11,120 nt of DNA from an uncultured Bacilli bacterium (GCA_948801035.1 CAQHJP010000005.1:1-11120); one strand, 5' to 3'; shown: positions 1-6,584, counted from the stretch's first letter. Program-made: numbers and translations. The notes: generated from the letters alone by a model not told the origin.

Positions 1-806
1 TTCTAAAAATATCTGGTTTAGCTAAATCAGTATATTATTATACTTTATCTAAAAATGATAAAGATAATAAAAATAAAGAAATAATTAATAAAATAAAAGA
101 AATATTTTTCCATCATAAAGAAAGATACGGATATAGAAGAATAACATTAGAATTAAGAAATCAAGGATATAATGTTAATCATAAGAAAGTTTATAGATTA
201 ATGGTTAAATTAGGATTAAAACCACTAAAAAGAAATAAAAGAAAATATTCATCATATAAAGGAGCGGTAGGTCAAGTAGCAGATAATTATATTAATAGAG
301 AGTTCTACGCAGATAAACCAAATGAAAAATGGTATACAGATGTAACAGAATTTAATCTTCGTGGAGAAAAGATTTATTTATCACCAATATTGGATGGCTT
401 CAACGGTGAAGTAATATCCTATAATACTTCTAAATCCCCTAATCTAGAACAAATAAATGATATGCTTAATAAAGCATTTAACAAGAACAATAATCTTGAT
501 GGATTAATATTTCATTCAGATCAAGGATGGCAATACCAGCATCAATCTTATCAACAGCGATTGAAGAATAAAGGAATTAAGCAAAGTATGTATAGAAAAG
601 GAAATAGTATGGATAATGGTATGATGGAAAACTTTTTTGGAATACTTAAAACAGAAATGTTTTATGACCAAGAAGATAATTACAAAACATTAGACGAATT
701 GATAAAAGCAATAGATGACTATATTTATTATTATAATTATGATAGAATTAAAGTGAAATTAAAAGGACTGTCTCCTGTAAATTACAGGTTACAATCCTCT
801 AACTAA
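1..806 (+). CDS. IS3-family transposase OrfB (5' partial)
   Basis: DDE recombinase of the retroviral-integrase (rve) fold that cuts and joins the element ends, normally made as an OrfAB fusion by -1 frameshifting. The frame is open from base 3 with no start, so the 5' end is off the window; a start at the ATG at 201 would cut off family sequence. The upstream part encodes the HTH_21 helix region (motif ERYGYRRITLELRNQG near 120-170). The catalytic triad is visible: Asp in WYTDVTEF (339-341), Asp in FHSDQGWQ (519-521) and Glu in MENFFGILK (627-629). The last two are separated by 35 residues, the D(35)E signature of IS3. The C-terminal YNYDRIK...LSPVNYR motif is typical. No frameshift or premature stop is seen. 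Confidence 0.93.
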   Translation, partial: LKISGLAKSVYYYTLSKNDKDNKNKEIINKIKEIFFHHKERYGYRRITLELRNQGYNVNHKKVYRLMVKLGLKPLKRNKRKYSSYKGAVGQVADNYINREFYADKPNEKWYTDVTEFNLRGEKIYLSPILDGFNGEVISYNTSKSPNLEQINDMLNKAFNKNNNLDGLIFHSDQGWQYQHQSYQQRLKNKGIKQSMYRKGNSMDNGMMENFFGILKTEMFYDQEDNYKTLDELIKAIDDYIYYYNYDRIKVKLKGLSPVNYRLQSSN

Positions 807-811
807 TAAAC

Positions 812-836
812 TGTCCAACTTTTGGGGTTCAGTTCA
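812..836. repeat. Right terminal inverted repeat of the IS3-family element
   Basis: A 25-base terminus starting TGTCCAACTTTTGGGG and ending GTTCAGTTCA. Read inward it starts TGAACTGAACCCC, which has the TG...CA ends of IS3-family elements. It follows the transposase stop by 5 bases. The partner left repeat is outside the window, so the assignment rests on position and on resemblance to IS150-group ends. Confidence 0.8.
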
Positions 837-864
837 AAAACGACTATTTAATTTCAGTCATTTT
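832..864 (-). terminator. Intrinsic terminator of the yjbA-like gene
   Basis: On the minus strand, AAAATGACT pairs with AGTCGTTTT (9 bp with one G-U pair, loop of 10), followed by T's. Arms are 856-864 and 837-845. The gene's stop codon (844-846) sits at the loop and arm boundary. The IS right end at 836 abuts this hairpin and lies in its T-tract. Confidence 0.7.
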
Positions 865-1455
865 AAGTAAATTATAAAGTTTTAAATATATGTTATCCCA
901 ATTTTTATTAATTAAACTAAATATGTTTGTAATACTACTTGGATTTTTTATATTAAAACAGTCTAAATATAAATATTCAAGTTCATCAATTTCATTATTT
1001 TTTATTAACTCATTTACTTTTCTATTTATATAATTTTTTATTTTTATTTCATTTCTAGTTTTAAAGTTATAATTTTTATCTTTTATAACTTCATATTCTA
1101 TATTTGTAAGTAAAATATTATTTGAATATTCTAAAACTTCCCTTTCTTCACTAAAAAGTAATCTACTATATAAAATTTTATCTGTTACTTTAATTGCTAT
1201 AGCATCAACTCTATCTGTTACAATAAATGCATAATTAATTACATTTTTATCAAACATTTCAGTTTTCTTATAAATTTTATCTAAAAAACTTTTTTCAATA
1301 GTTATTTTTTTAGTTATAAAATTTTTCATATCAGACGATGTAACTCTAAATATTGGTATTTTTTTAATACGAGTTATTTTATCATTTTTATTCCATTCAA
1401 ATACTTCATACAAATTCGTATTAAAATTTACTGAAATATCGTATATATGATTCAT
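844..1455 (-). CDS. YjbA/UPF0736 (DUF3603) family protein
   Basis: A 203-aa soluble protein resembling B. subtilis YjbA (UPF0736/DUF3603), whose function is unknown. The shared layout is: an N-terminal YDISVNF segment; FEWNKNDKI...IPIFRV matching the family's HEWRKED...PLLRV; YAFIVTDRVDAIAIKV matching YCFVVTDG..ILAVDT; and SRLLFSEEREVLEY matching SRLIPRQEQLVYE. The C-terminal part is shorter than in Bacillus (family about 250 aa). The ATG start at 1455 has a strong SD (AAGGAGG, 5-base spacing) lying inside the preceding 77-aa gene; the two genes overlap by 35 bases, suggesting one transcript. Family assignment is from remembered sequence similarity and is fairly confident. No role can be assigned. 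Confidence 0.75.
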   Translation of the reverse strand: MNHIYDISVNFNTNLYEVFEWNKNDKITRIKKIPIFRVTSSDMKNFITKKITIEKSFLDKIYKKTEMFDKNVINYAFIVTDRVDAIAIKVTDKILYSRLLFSEEREVLEYSNNILLTNIEYEVIKDKNYNFKTRNEIKIKNYINRKVNELIKNNEIDELEYLYLDCFNIKNPSSITNIFSLINKNWDNIYLKLYNLLKMTEIK

Positions 1456-1654
1456 TTTTATCCTCCTTAGGTAAACTTAGATACATAATGATTAAGCCTA
1501 TTAATAAATTTAGGCATTCAATCCTTCTAATTATAAAATTAACATAATCTAAAAAATTATACCCTATAGTAGTTAAATTTAAATATATAATTATATATAC
1601 ACTTCCTATTATTGTAAGCCCAAAACCAATTAAAAAGAAAAAAAACCTAACCAT
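1421..1654 (-). CDS. Small two-helix membrane protein of unknown function
   Basis: A 77-aa protein with two hydrophobic segments, about residues 3-26 (FFFFLIGFGLTIIGSVYIII) and about 46-60 (LNLLIGLIIMYLSL). They are joined by a loop containing NFIIRRIE, and a charged tail follows (PKEDKNESYIRYFSKF). I do not recognise a named family. The ATG at 1654 is preceded by AGGTGGG, only a few bases away. The 3' end overlaps the yjbA-like gene by 35 bases, so the two are probably translated from one mRNA. The gene starts 40 bases after the stop of the LtaS-type gene. The terminator of that gene lies between them, so either read-through or a promoter in the gap (TATACT at 1671-1676 read on the minus strand, no good -35) must drive it. 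Cytoplasmic membrane location is inferred from hydrophobicity. Confidence 0.7.
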   Translation of the reverse strand: MVRFFFFLIGFGLTIIGSVYIIIYLNLTTIGYNFLDYVNFIIRRIECLNLLIGLIIMYLSLPKEDKNESYIRYFSKF

Positions 1655-1677
1655 TATCCCACCTATTTAAGTATACT

Positions 1678-1704
1678 AAAAAAAAGGTAAAATTTTACCT
1701 TTTT
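1678..1704 (-). terminator. Intrinsic terminator at the end of the LtaS-type gene
   Basis: A perfect 12+12 palindrome AAAAAGGTAAAA / TTTTACCTTTTT (1681-1704), continuing on the minus strand into a run of T's. The stop codon TAA (1695-1697) is inside the hairpin. The stem has few G-C pairs and may be leaky toward the downstream 77-aa gene. Confidence 0.7.
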
Positions 1705-3605
1705 AAATATTTAAAGTAATCTTTTTTCAAAGTAGCATCGCTAGCTGTGAATTTATTATTTACAATTTTATTTATTTTTGTTATATATTCACTATCTACA
1801 CTATCATTAAATAGTTCATATTTATTTTTTCCAGCAAAGTATACTGCATTATCAGTTATCCAATTTCCATTTGGAAATATTGCAATTGTCTCATCTTTAG
1901 AAAATACATCTGTTCCAATATAAAGTCTTGGATCATAATCTAAATCAAATAAATTAGCTATAGTCGGAAGTATATCAAATGTACTCATTGTCTTACTAAT
2001 AGTCATAGGTTCTTCACTGTGACTATATATCAAAAATGGAAGTCTATCTTCATTTAAATTTTCATATCTATCTATATAAGATAAATCTGCTAAATTTTTA
2101 AAATCTAAATTGTATGGATGATGATCTCCAAATATAACAATTACGTAATCATCTAATTTACCTTCACTTTGTAAAGTATCAATTAAATAAGTAAGTCCTA
2201 AATCATATTCAACAGCTTTAGCTAAATATCTTTTCATAGATGTACTAACGTTTAAATCTTTTACTAAGTTCCAGTTTTTTCTTGTAGTAGCATCATCAAA
2301 ATCATAACTAAAATGCATTGATACAGTAATTAAAAAATTAAATGATTTTTCAGTATCTTTAAATACTTCATAAGATTTTTTCATAAAATCTAAATCACTA
2401 GTCCATCCACCATTTACACTAAAACCTAATTTATCAGCATTATAAAAAGTTGAACCCATATTGGCATGAAGTTTAGTCCTTGGATAATATTTATCACTCC
2501 ATCCATGATATGAAGCTGATGTATATCCTTTATTATTAAATAAATTGAATATACTATAAGTATAATCATTATCTATATATGTATGAGGTGTACAAACTGT
2601 ATTACTTGGTATTATTGAAGTTTCAGCTATAAATTCACTTTCTCCAGTTGTACAACTAAATTTAGGTGCATAGTAATTATCAAAATACCATCCTTCTTTA
2701 ATTAATCTATATAAAGTTGGAGTTAAATTTTCATTAATTATAGACATATCAAGTGCTTCAGTCATTATTAATATCAAATTTTTATCTTTAAAAATTCCAG
2801 TGTATTCATTTTTTTCTGTTATATTTTGATTAATATAATATTGGTGTAAATTTTTAATTGCAACATCTTTTTCATTTTCAATTAGTGTATTCCAACTACT
2901 ATCATCAAATATTCTACTATAATCAGTTACTACACTAACAGGTTTATCTTCCTGATCAATTTCTATTAAAGATGAATCCTTTTTAAATATAAATGAGTTT
3001 AAATCTCTAAGAAAAAATCTATTAACTCCAAATTGTGAAAGTGAAACATCCATAAGTGTTGGATTTTCATATAACTCTTTGTTACTTTTAATTTGAGTTT
3101 TATTAGTTACATTAAGCGATAATCTTGAGGATATAACTACAACTATAATTATTGATATAATTGTAACAGTACTTTTTAAACTCAATACTTCATAATCTAA
3201 TTTTTTAAATATAAATATTATAACTAATATAACAAATGGTAATAAACATAAATATGCTTCTAATTTTATTTCTGATATAAACGTTATAAATTCATTACTA
3301 ATTCTTGTAGCATCCCCCGATGAAATCATACTAAGTGACATAAAATTACCCATAAAATTTTTAAATGATATTTCTATTAAAGCATAAATAGAAGATAAAA
3401 ATGTAATTAATGATATAATTATTTTTACCTTTTTTCCTTTAATTAAACTAATAGGTAAACTTAATATTAAAGTCATCTCTAGTGTAAATAATATAATTCT
3501 TAATGTTTCAAATCCAAAAGTATTAAACATTGAAATTTTAAAAATCAACTCAACAAGTAAAATAGGTATAAATAGACTTAAAAAAACTTTTAAATAATAC
3601 TTCAT
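1695..3605 (-). CDS. LtaS-type phosphoglycerol transferase (lipoteichoic acid synthase family)
   Basis: A membrane sulfatase-fold enzyme that transfers glycerol-phosphate from phosphatidylglycerol to build a teichoic-acid-like polymer on the outer face of the membrane. I see about five N-terminal membrane segments (first 165 residues), a linker, then the extracellular domain. Numbered from the chosen start: Glu283 in IMTEALD (metal), Thr320 in CTTGESEF (nucleophile, as Thr300 of S. aureus LtaS), Arg376 in YYPRTKL, His431 in VSMHFSY and Asp494-His495 in FGDHHPY (metal). Cys318 and Cys338 bracket the nucleophile loop and could form a disulfide. A TTG four codons upstream (3617) overlaps the GAGG ribosome binding site. 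The ATG at 3605 sits 6 bases after GAGG, so it is chosen (636 aa, ordinary family length). Whether the product is true LTA or another phosphoglycerol polymer cannot be told. Confidence 0.92.
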   Translation of the reverse strand: MKYYLKVFLSLFIPILLVELIFKISMFNTFGFETLRIILFTLEMTLILSLPISLIKGKKVKIIISLITFLSSIYALIEISFKNFMGNFMSLSMISSGDATRISNEFITFISEIKLEAYLCLLPFVILVIIFIFKKLDYEVLSLKSTVTIISIIIVVVISSRLSLNVTNKTQIKSNKELYENPTLMDVSLSQFGVNRFFLRDLNSFIFKKDSSLIEIDQEDKPVSVVTDYSRIFDDSSWNTLIENEKDVAIKNLHQYYINQNITEKNEYTGIFKDKNLILIMTEALDMSIINENLTPTLYRLIKEGWYFDNYYAPKFSCTTGESEFIAETSIIPSNTVCTPHTYIDNDYTYSIFNLFNNKGYTSASYHGWSDKYYPRTKLHANMGSTFYNADKLGFSVNGGWTSDLDFMKKSYEVFKDTEKSFNFLITVSMHFSYDFDDATTRKNWNLVKDLNVSTSMKRYLAKAVEYDLGLTYLIDTLQSEGKLDDYVIVIFGDHHPYNLDFKNLADLSYIDRYENLNEDRLPFLIYSHSEEPMTISKTMSTFDILPTIANLFDLDYDPRLYIGTDVFSKDETIAIFPNGNWITDNAVYFAGKNKYELFNDSVDSEYITKINKIVNNKFTASDATLKKDYFKYLKR

Positions 3606-3628
3606 AGTAAACCTCAATTCTATATAAA

Positions 3629-3657
3629 ATTATATAACTATATATACTAAAAATCAA
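3629..3657 (-). promoter_or_regulatory. Promoter of the LtaS-type gene
   Basis: On the minus strand, -35 TTGATT (3652-3657), a 17-base spacer and a perfect -10 TATAAT (3629-3634). Transcription would begin near 3622, leaving a short leader containing the GAGG site. Confidence 0.7.
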
Positions 3658-3684
3658 TTAATTTTAATAAAAACAATTAATTTA

Positions 3685-3693
3685 TGGTATAAT
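3685..3693 (+). promoter_or_regulatory. Extended -10 promoter of the RNHCP gene, likely leaderless
   Basis: TGGTATAAT is a perfect extended -10 (TGnTATAAT). No convincing -35 lies 17 bases upstream. The ATG at 3700 starts 7 bases after the hexamer, exactly where transcription should begin, and there is no SD in front of it. Confidence 0.7.
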
Positions 3694-3699
3694 AAATGT

Positions 3700-4005
3700 A
3701 TGAAAAGATTTAATATGATTGATGATGATTTTATATGTGAAAATTGTAAAAAAGAAGTATCTAAACTAAAATATACTGCAAGAGATCACTGCAATTTTTG
3801 TCTTTATTCAAAGCATGTAGATGTAAATCCGGGGGATAGATTAAATACTTGCTTAGGCATGTTAGTACCTATAGATATAGAAAAATATAAAGATACTTAT
3901 AAAATAATATATAAATGTAAAAAATGTGGAAATACACATAAAAACATAATAGCTAAAGATGATAATTTTGATGAAATATTAAATATAATGAAAAAAGAGT
4001 TTTAA
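3700..4005 (+). CDS. RNHCP domain zinc-binding protein
   Basis: A 101-aa protein of the RNHCP family, small predicted zinc-binding proteins of unknown function. The family core is visible: RDHCNFCLYSKHVD (residues 28-41), PGDRLNTCLGMLVPI (44-58), and further Cys pairs at 13/16 and 73/76. Together they suggest two zinc ribbons. The signature reads RDHCN here instead of RNHCP, a two-residue variation in the name-giving motif; the cysteines are kept. The gene is monocistronic, divergent from the LtaS-type gene and convergent with the 140-aa protein gene, with which it shares a terminator. Its ATG has no SD and coincides with the predicted transcription start. Confidence 0.88.
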   Translation: MKRFNMIDDDFICENCKKEVSKLKYTARDHCNFCLYSKHVDVNPGDRLNTCLGMLVPIDIEKYKDTYKIIYKCKKCGNTHKNIIAKDDNFDEILNIMKKEF

Positions 4006-4017
4006 TTAACTCTTTTT
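3992..4017. terminator. Bidirectional terminator between convergent genes
   Basis: AAAAAGAGTT (3992-4001) and AACTCTTTTT (4008-4017) form a perfect 10-bp stem with a 6-base loop, flanked by A and T runs on both strands. The stop of the plus-strand RNHCP gene (4003-4005) is in the loop. The stop of the minus-strand gene (4016-4018) is at the edge of the stem. Confidence 0.82.
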
Positions 4018-4438
4018 AAAATTTCCATATATCTTCATCAGATTCAACTTCATTATCAAGTGTTGAAATATCAACAGGTTTAAGTTCTTCATTAGAATCT
4101 TCTAGTGGTGCAAATAAAGCTTCATCTATTGTTTCTGACTCTTCATCTTGATTAGAGTTGTTTTCATCTTCACTTATATTTGAAGGTTCAACAGTTTCTT
4201 CTACTTCATCTGATGTTTCTATTTCTTGTGGACTTTCTATAGTTTCTTCATCAATAACTACAGGAAGTTCTGCTACCTCTTTTACTTTTTTATCTTTCTT
4301 ATCTTTAGTTTTAATTTTTGTAGATGTTTTAATAAATTCTGTTTTATCAGCTATATAACCAACTATAGCCATTAATATTACAATTATTATAATTATAATC
4401 CAAAGATAATTTTTTGCTAAAAAATCAACAAAATCCAT
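4016..4438 (-). CDS. Bitopic membrane protein with a highly acidic tail, unknown function
   Basis: A 140-aa protein. One membrane helix (about residues 11-29, WIIIIIIVILMAIVGYIA) follows a short N-terminus. Then comes a Lys-rich stretch (37-56, KTSTKIKTKDKKDKKVKEV), then about 80 residues dominated by Glu, Asp, Ser and Asn. The basic stretch directly after the helix argues for an outside N-terminus and a cytoplasmic, probably disordered, acidic tail. I do not recognise a family. The ATG at 4438 has a strong AAGGAGG SD. The gene is preceded by its own extended -10 promoter and appears monocistronic. The repetitive Glu/Ser codons leave long antisense open frames that are not genes. A role in recruiting or anchoring cytoplasmic proteins is possible but is only a guess. 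Confidence 0.8.
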   Translation of the reverse strand: MDFVDFLAKNYLWIIIIIIVILMAIVGYIADKTEFIKTSTKIKTKDKKDKKVKEVAELPVVIDEETIESPQEIETSDEVEETVEPSNISEDENNSNQDEESETIDEALFAPLEDSNEELKPVDISTLDNEVESDEDIWKF

Positions 4439-4463
4439 ATGTCCTCCTTATTCTCATATTAAT

Positions 4464-4492
4464 ATATTACCACTTAGTACATTTTTTTTCAA
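4464..4492 (-). promoter_or_regulatory. Promoter of the 140-aa membrane protein gene
   Basis: On the minus strand, -35 TTGAAA (4487-4492), a 17-base spacer and -10 TAATAT (4464-4469) preceded by TGG, an extended -10. It lies about 25 bases upstream of the ATG. Confidence 0.65.
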
Positions 4493-4666
4493 TATATATT
4501 TTAAAAATCTATATCTCATTTTTTAAATTATTAGCTAAAATTTTTCTTTTTTCTTTATCTAAAATGCCATTTCAAGTATTATAAGTGGAAGGCCTGATAT
4601 TCTAAATAGTAAGTTTGAATATTGATTTTTTATATCACATATTTTAACTATATAATTTATAATTTT

Positions 4667-4696
4667 AAAAAAAAGACTATTTTTCTAAATAATCTT
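4667..4696 (-). terminator. Intrinsic terminator of the trx-AAA-trmL operon
   Basis: On the minus strand, AAGATTATTT pairs with AAATAGTCTT (10 bp, one G-U), with loop AGAA and a following run of T's. The trmL stop codon TAG (4677-4679) is part of the 3' arm. Confidence 0.75.
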
Positions 4697-5177
4697 CTCC
4701 TTTAAATGGTTCATTTCTAAGTAAATCAAAATAATCATTTTGCCTTAAAACTTCATATGTTGCTATAGCTACACAGTTAGATAAATTTAGGGCTCTAACC
4801 TTATCAGTCATTGGAAGCCTCATACAAGTATCTAAATAATCTTTTAATATTTCTTTAGGAATGCCCGTTGATTCTTTTCCAAATATTAAATAAATATTTT
4901 CATCTTTAAATTCAAAGTCTGAATGTGGTTTATGCCCATATCTTGTAAAAAAATAATATTTACCTTTGTTTTTACTTTTAAACTCATCAAAGTTTTTATA
5001 TATTTCATACTCACAATTATCAATATAATTTACGCCACATCTTCTAACAGTTTTATCATCCATTTTAAATCCAAGTGGTTCTATTAAATGTAATTTAGAA
5101 TTAGTAGCTACACAAGTACGCATTATATTGCCTGTATTTTGAGGTATTTCTGGTTCATATAAAACTATATTTATCAT
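4677..5177 (-). CDS. trmL: tRNA (cytidine(34)-2'-O)-methyltransferase TrmL
   Basis: A SPOUT-class, knotted AdoMet-dependent methyltransferase that 2'-O-methylates the wobble cytidine or cmnm5-uridine of leucine tRNAs. It normally acts as a homodimer in the cytoplasm. The 166-aa length matches the family (about 155-160). Visible motifs: VLYEPEIPQNTGNIMRTC at the N-terminus (the substrate-side motif with NTGNI.R), then FGKESTGIP, and the C-terminal knot with MRLPMTDKVRALNLSNCVAIATYE. The ATG (5175-5177) overlaps the stop of the AAA+ gene as ATGA, and AAGGA lies about 13 bases upstream, so translation is probably coupled. It is the last gene of a three-gene operon closed by the terminator at 4667-4696. 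The YibK/CspR name is an alternative for the same family. Confidence 0.93.
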   Translation of the reverse strand: MINIVLYEPEIPQNTGNIMRTCVATNSKLHLIEPLGFKMDDKTVRRCGVNYIDNCEYEIYKNFDEFKSKNKGKYYFFTRYGHKPHSDFEFKDENIYLIFGKESTGIPKEILKDYLDTCMRLPMTDKVRALNLSNCVAIATYEVLRQNDYFDLLRNEPFKGEDYLEK

Positions 5178-6121
5178 ATTTCAGTTTGATCCTTTTCTAA
5201 ATCATCTATAGTAACAACAGGAAGTTCTATATTCTCTTTTTTACATAAATCTTCAAATACTACCCTAAAATTATCTAATTCTTTAATTATACTATCAGGA
5301 TATATTTTTCTACTCATCATAATTGCTTTATAAAAATCTAGTATATCTGCATACTCTTTATTTTCATATAAAGCATTTGAAAAAACTTGTTGAAAAACAG
5401 ATAGCGCAACATCTGGATACATAGCAGCAATACCATATACCCTTTTATATTCATCGGTTGCACTTACTATTGCTTTTACTAAAAGTTCTGTAACATAAGG
5501 ATTATATTTTATTTTAACATTAGTTTGATGCTCCAATTTAGGAATTGTTCCCATTAATATCTTTACTGTCGTTTCCTTATCAGGCTCTAAAACATCAATT
5601 TTTTCAAACCTTCTTAAAAAAGCCCTATCTCTTAAAATATAAGTTTCATATTCAATAGTAGTAGTTGCTCCTATTACCTTAATATCTCCTCTATCAAGAC
5701 CTGATTTTAAAATATTCGCTAAATCCATAGGTCCATCAGAATTACCTCCGATAAGTGTATGAATTTCATCTATAAATAAAATTGTTTTTTCAAGTTTTTT
5801 TAATTCTTCTACAAGTAAACTTGCAATCATAACTTCTTTACCATCTACTGTCATTTTTCCAAGTAAAGAAGTTGAATTAATACTTATAATTTTATAATCT
5901 TTAAGCGCATTAGGTACATCACCTTTTTGTATTAAATATGCAATACCTTCTACTATTGCTGTTTTACCAATACCAGGTTTACCTACTAAAAGCGCAGATT
6001 TTTCTGGAGTAAGTAATATTACCATTGCTCTTTTAATTTCTTCTTCTCTTGCTATTGCAGGATTAGATATATATGTTTTTTTTGTTAAATCAACTCCATA
6101 ATTATCAATTACACTAAACAT
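5174..6121 (-). CDS. Stand-alone Clp D1-like AAA+ ATPase
   Basis: A 315-aa AAA+ ATPase closest to the first ATPase domain (D1) of ClpB/ClpC, but without Clp N-domain repeats, coiled-coil middle domain or D2. Walker A is GKPGIGKT (47-54), Walker B ILFIDEIH (114-121), sensor 1 GATT (151-154), candidate arginine fingers Arg170-Arg171 in AFLRRFEKI, and a YPDVAL segment (235-240) matches LPDKAI of ClpB. The pore loop of Clp proteins (KYRGEFEER) is replaced by TVDGKEVMI, so the aromatic residue that grips unfolded protein is missing. This suggests a switch or remodelling role rather than threading. A GTG at 6130 is part of the SD (AGGTGA); the ATG at 6121 follows it by 5 bases and is chosen. It lies one base after the stop of the lipoprotein gene and overlaps trmL by 4 bases. 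Confidence 0.85.
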   Translation of the reverse strand: MFSVIDNYGVDLTKKTYISNPAIAREEEIKRAMVILLTPEKSALLVGKPGIGKTAIVEGIAYLIQKGDVPNALKDYKIISINSTSLLGKMTVDGKEVMIASLLVEELKKLEKTILFIDEIHTLIGGNSDGPMDLANILKSGLDRGDIKVIGATTTIEYETYILRDRAFLRRFEKIDVLEPDKETTVKILMGTIPKLEHQTNVKIKYNPYVTELLVKAIVSATDEYKRVYGIAAMYPDVALSVFQQVFSNALYENKEYADILDFYKAIMMSRKIYPDSIIKELDNFRVVFEDLCKKENIELPVVTIDDLEKDQTEI

Positions 6122-6122
6122 A

Positions 6123-6524
6123 TTATTCACCTATCATTCCATGTTTTTTTAAATTACTAACTATATCTGAGTATGATGCAGCGTAATTAATCCTATCATA
6201 AGTGCTAGTTTCTAAACCATCTTTTATAAATATTGTTGTTGGAGTAGAAGTTATCACATATTTACTATACATTTTAGAATAATCCTCCTCAGATAAATTA
6301 GCTATATTAACATAATAAATATCAACATTGTAATCTTTCATAACCTTTTTCATAGATTCTTTATACTTAGCACAAGCTGAACATGTATCAGAACCAAATA
6401 TAACTACAAAACTATCTTTATTATCTAATTTACTATTAAAATCAGCATAAGATAAACTTATATAATCTTTACTTTTACATCCTGTAAGTAATAATAAACT
6501 TAATATTATTAAAATTTTTTTCAT
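6123..6524 (-). CDS. Thioredoxin-like lipoprotein
   Basis: A 133-aa membrane-anchored thiol-disulfide protein. The signal peptide (MKKILIILSLLLLTGC) ends in a lipobox with Cys16 as the lipidated residue. The mature part has a thioredoxin fold with the active-site motif CSAC (Cys48-Cys51, context GSDTCSACAKY) and the cis-proline Pro95 (TSTPTTIF). It should act outside the cytoplasmic membrane; partner and direction (reductase or oxidase) cannot be told. CSAC is not the classical CGPC. A GTG three codons upstream (6533) falls in the AGGTGA ribosome binding site, so the ATG at 6524 is taken. It is the first gene of the operon with the AAA+ ATPase and trmL; a functional link among the three is not obvious. 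Confidence 0.87.
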   Translation of the reverse strand: MKKILIILSLLLLTGCKSKDYISLSYADFNSKLDNKDSFVVIFGSDTCSACAKYKESMKKVMKDYNVDIYYVNIANLSEEDYSKMYSKYVITSTPTTIFIKDGLETSTYDRINYAASYSDIVSNLKKHGMIGE

Positions 6525-6540
6525 AAACTTCACCTATTTA

Positions 6541-6569
6541 ATTATACAATATTTATTAATAAAAAAAAA
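6541..6569 (-). promoter_or_regulatory. Possible promoter of the trx-AAA-trmL operon
   Basis: On the minus strand there is a perfect -10 TATAAT (6541-6546), just upstream of the SD. The -35 position (6564-6569) reads TTTTTT, overlapping the T-run of the LysM gene terminator, so it is weak. The leader would be about 10 bases. Confidence 0.4.
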
Positions 6570-6584
6570 GTATAAAATACTTTT
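6561..6584 (-). terminator. Intrinsic terminator of the LysM gene
   Basis: On the minus strand, AAAAGTAT pairs with ATACTTTT (arms 6577-6584 and 6566-6573, loop of 3), followed by T's. The stop codon (6583-6585) overlaps the 5' arm. Confidence 0.7.

Larger units (their letters stand above)
1..836 (+). mobile_element. IS3-family insertion sequence, right-hand part
   Basis: This is the 3' portion of an IS3-family element (IS150-like group), cut by the left window edge. It holds the end of the OrfB transposase frame, followed six bases later by a right terminal inverted repeat that ends in the family's CA-3'. The left end, orfA and the programmed-frameshift region lie outside the window, so target duplication and completeness cannot be tested. 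The sequence right after the end is AAAA, part of the terminator T-tract (on the minus strand) of the neighbouring yjbA-like gene. The reading frame is intact in the visible part, so the copy could be recent or active. Confidence 0.9.

Noticed and set aside
4158..4358. Plus-strand open frame rich in Ser/Thr
   Set aside because: It is antisense to the acidic tail of the 140-aa protein; GAA/TCT-rich codons read backward give a Ser-rich frame. It has no SD and no recognisable motif.
5174..5180. TGA stop at the AAA+/trmL junction as evidence on genetic code
   Set aside because: A TAA follows directly, so this site alone cannot exclude TGA as Trp. The conclusion rests instead on Trp being TGG throughout and no TGA inside long genes.
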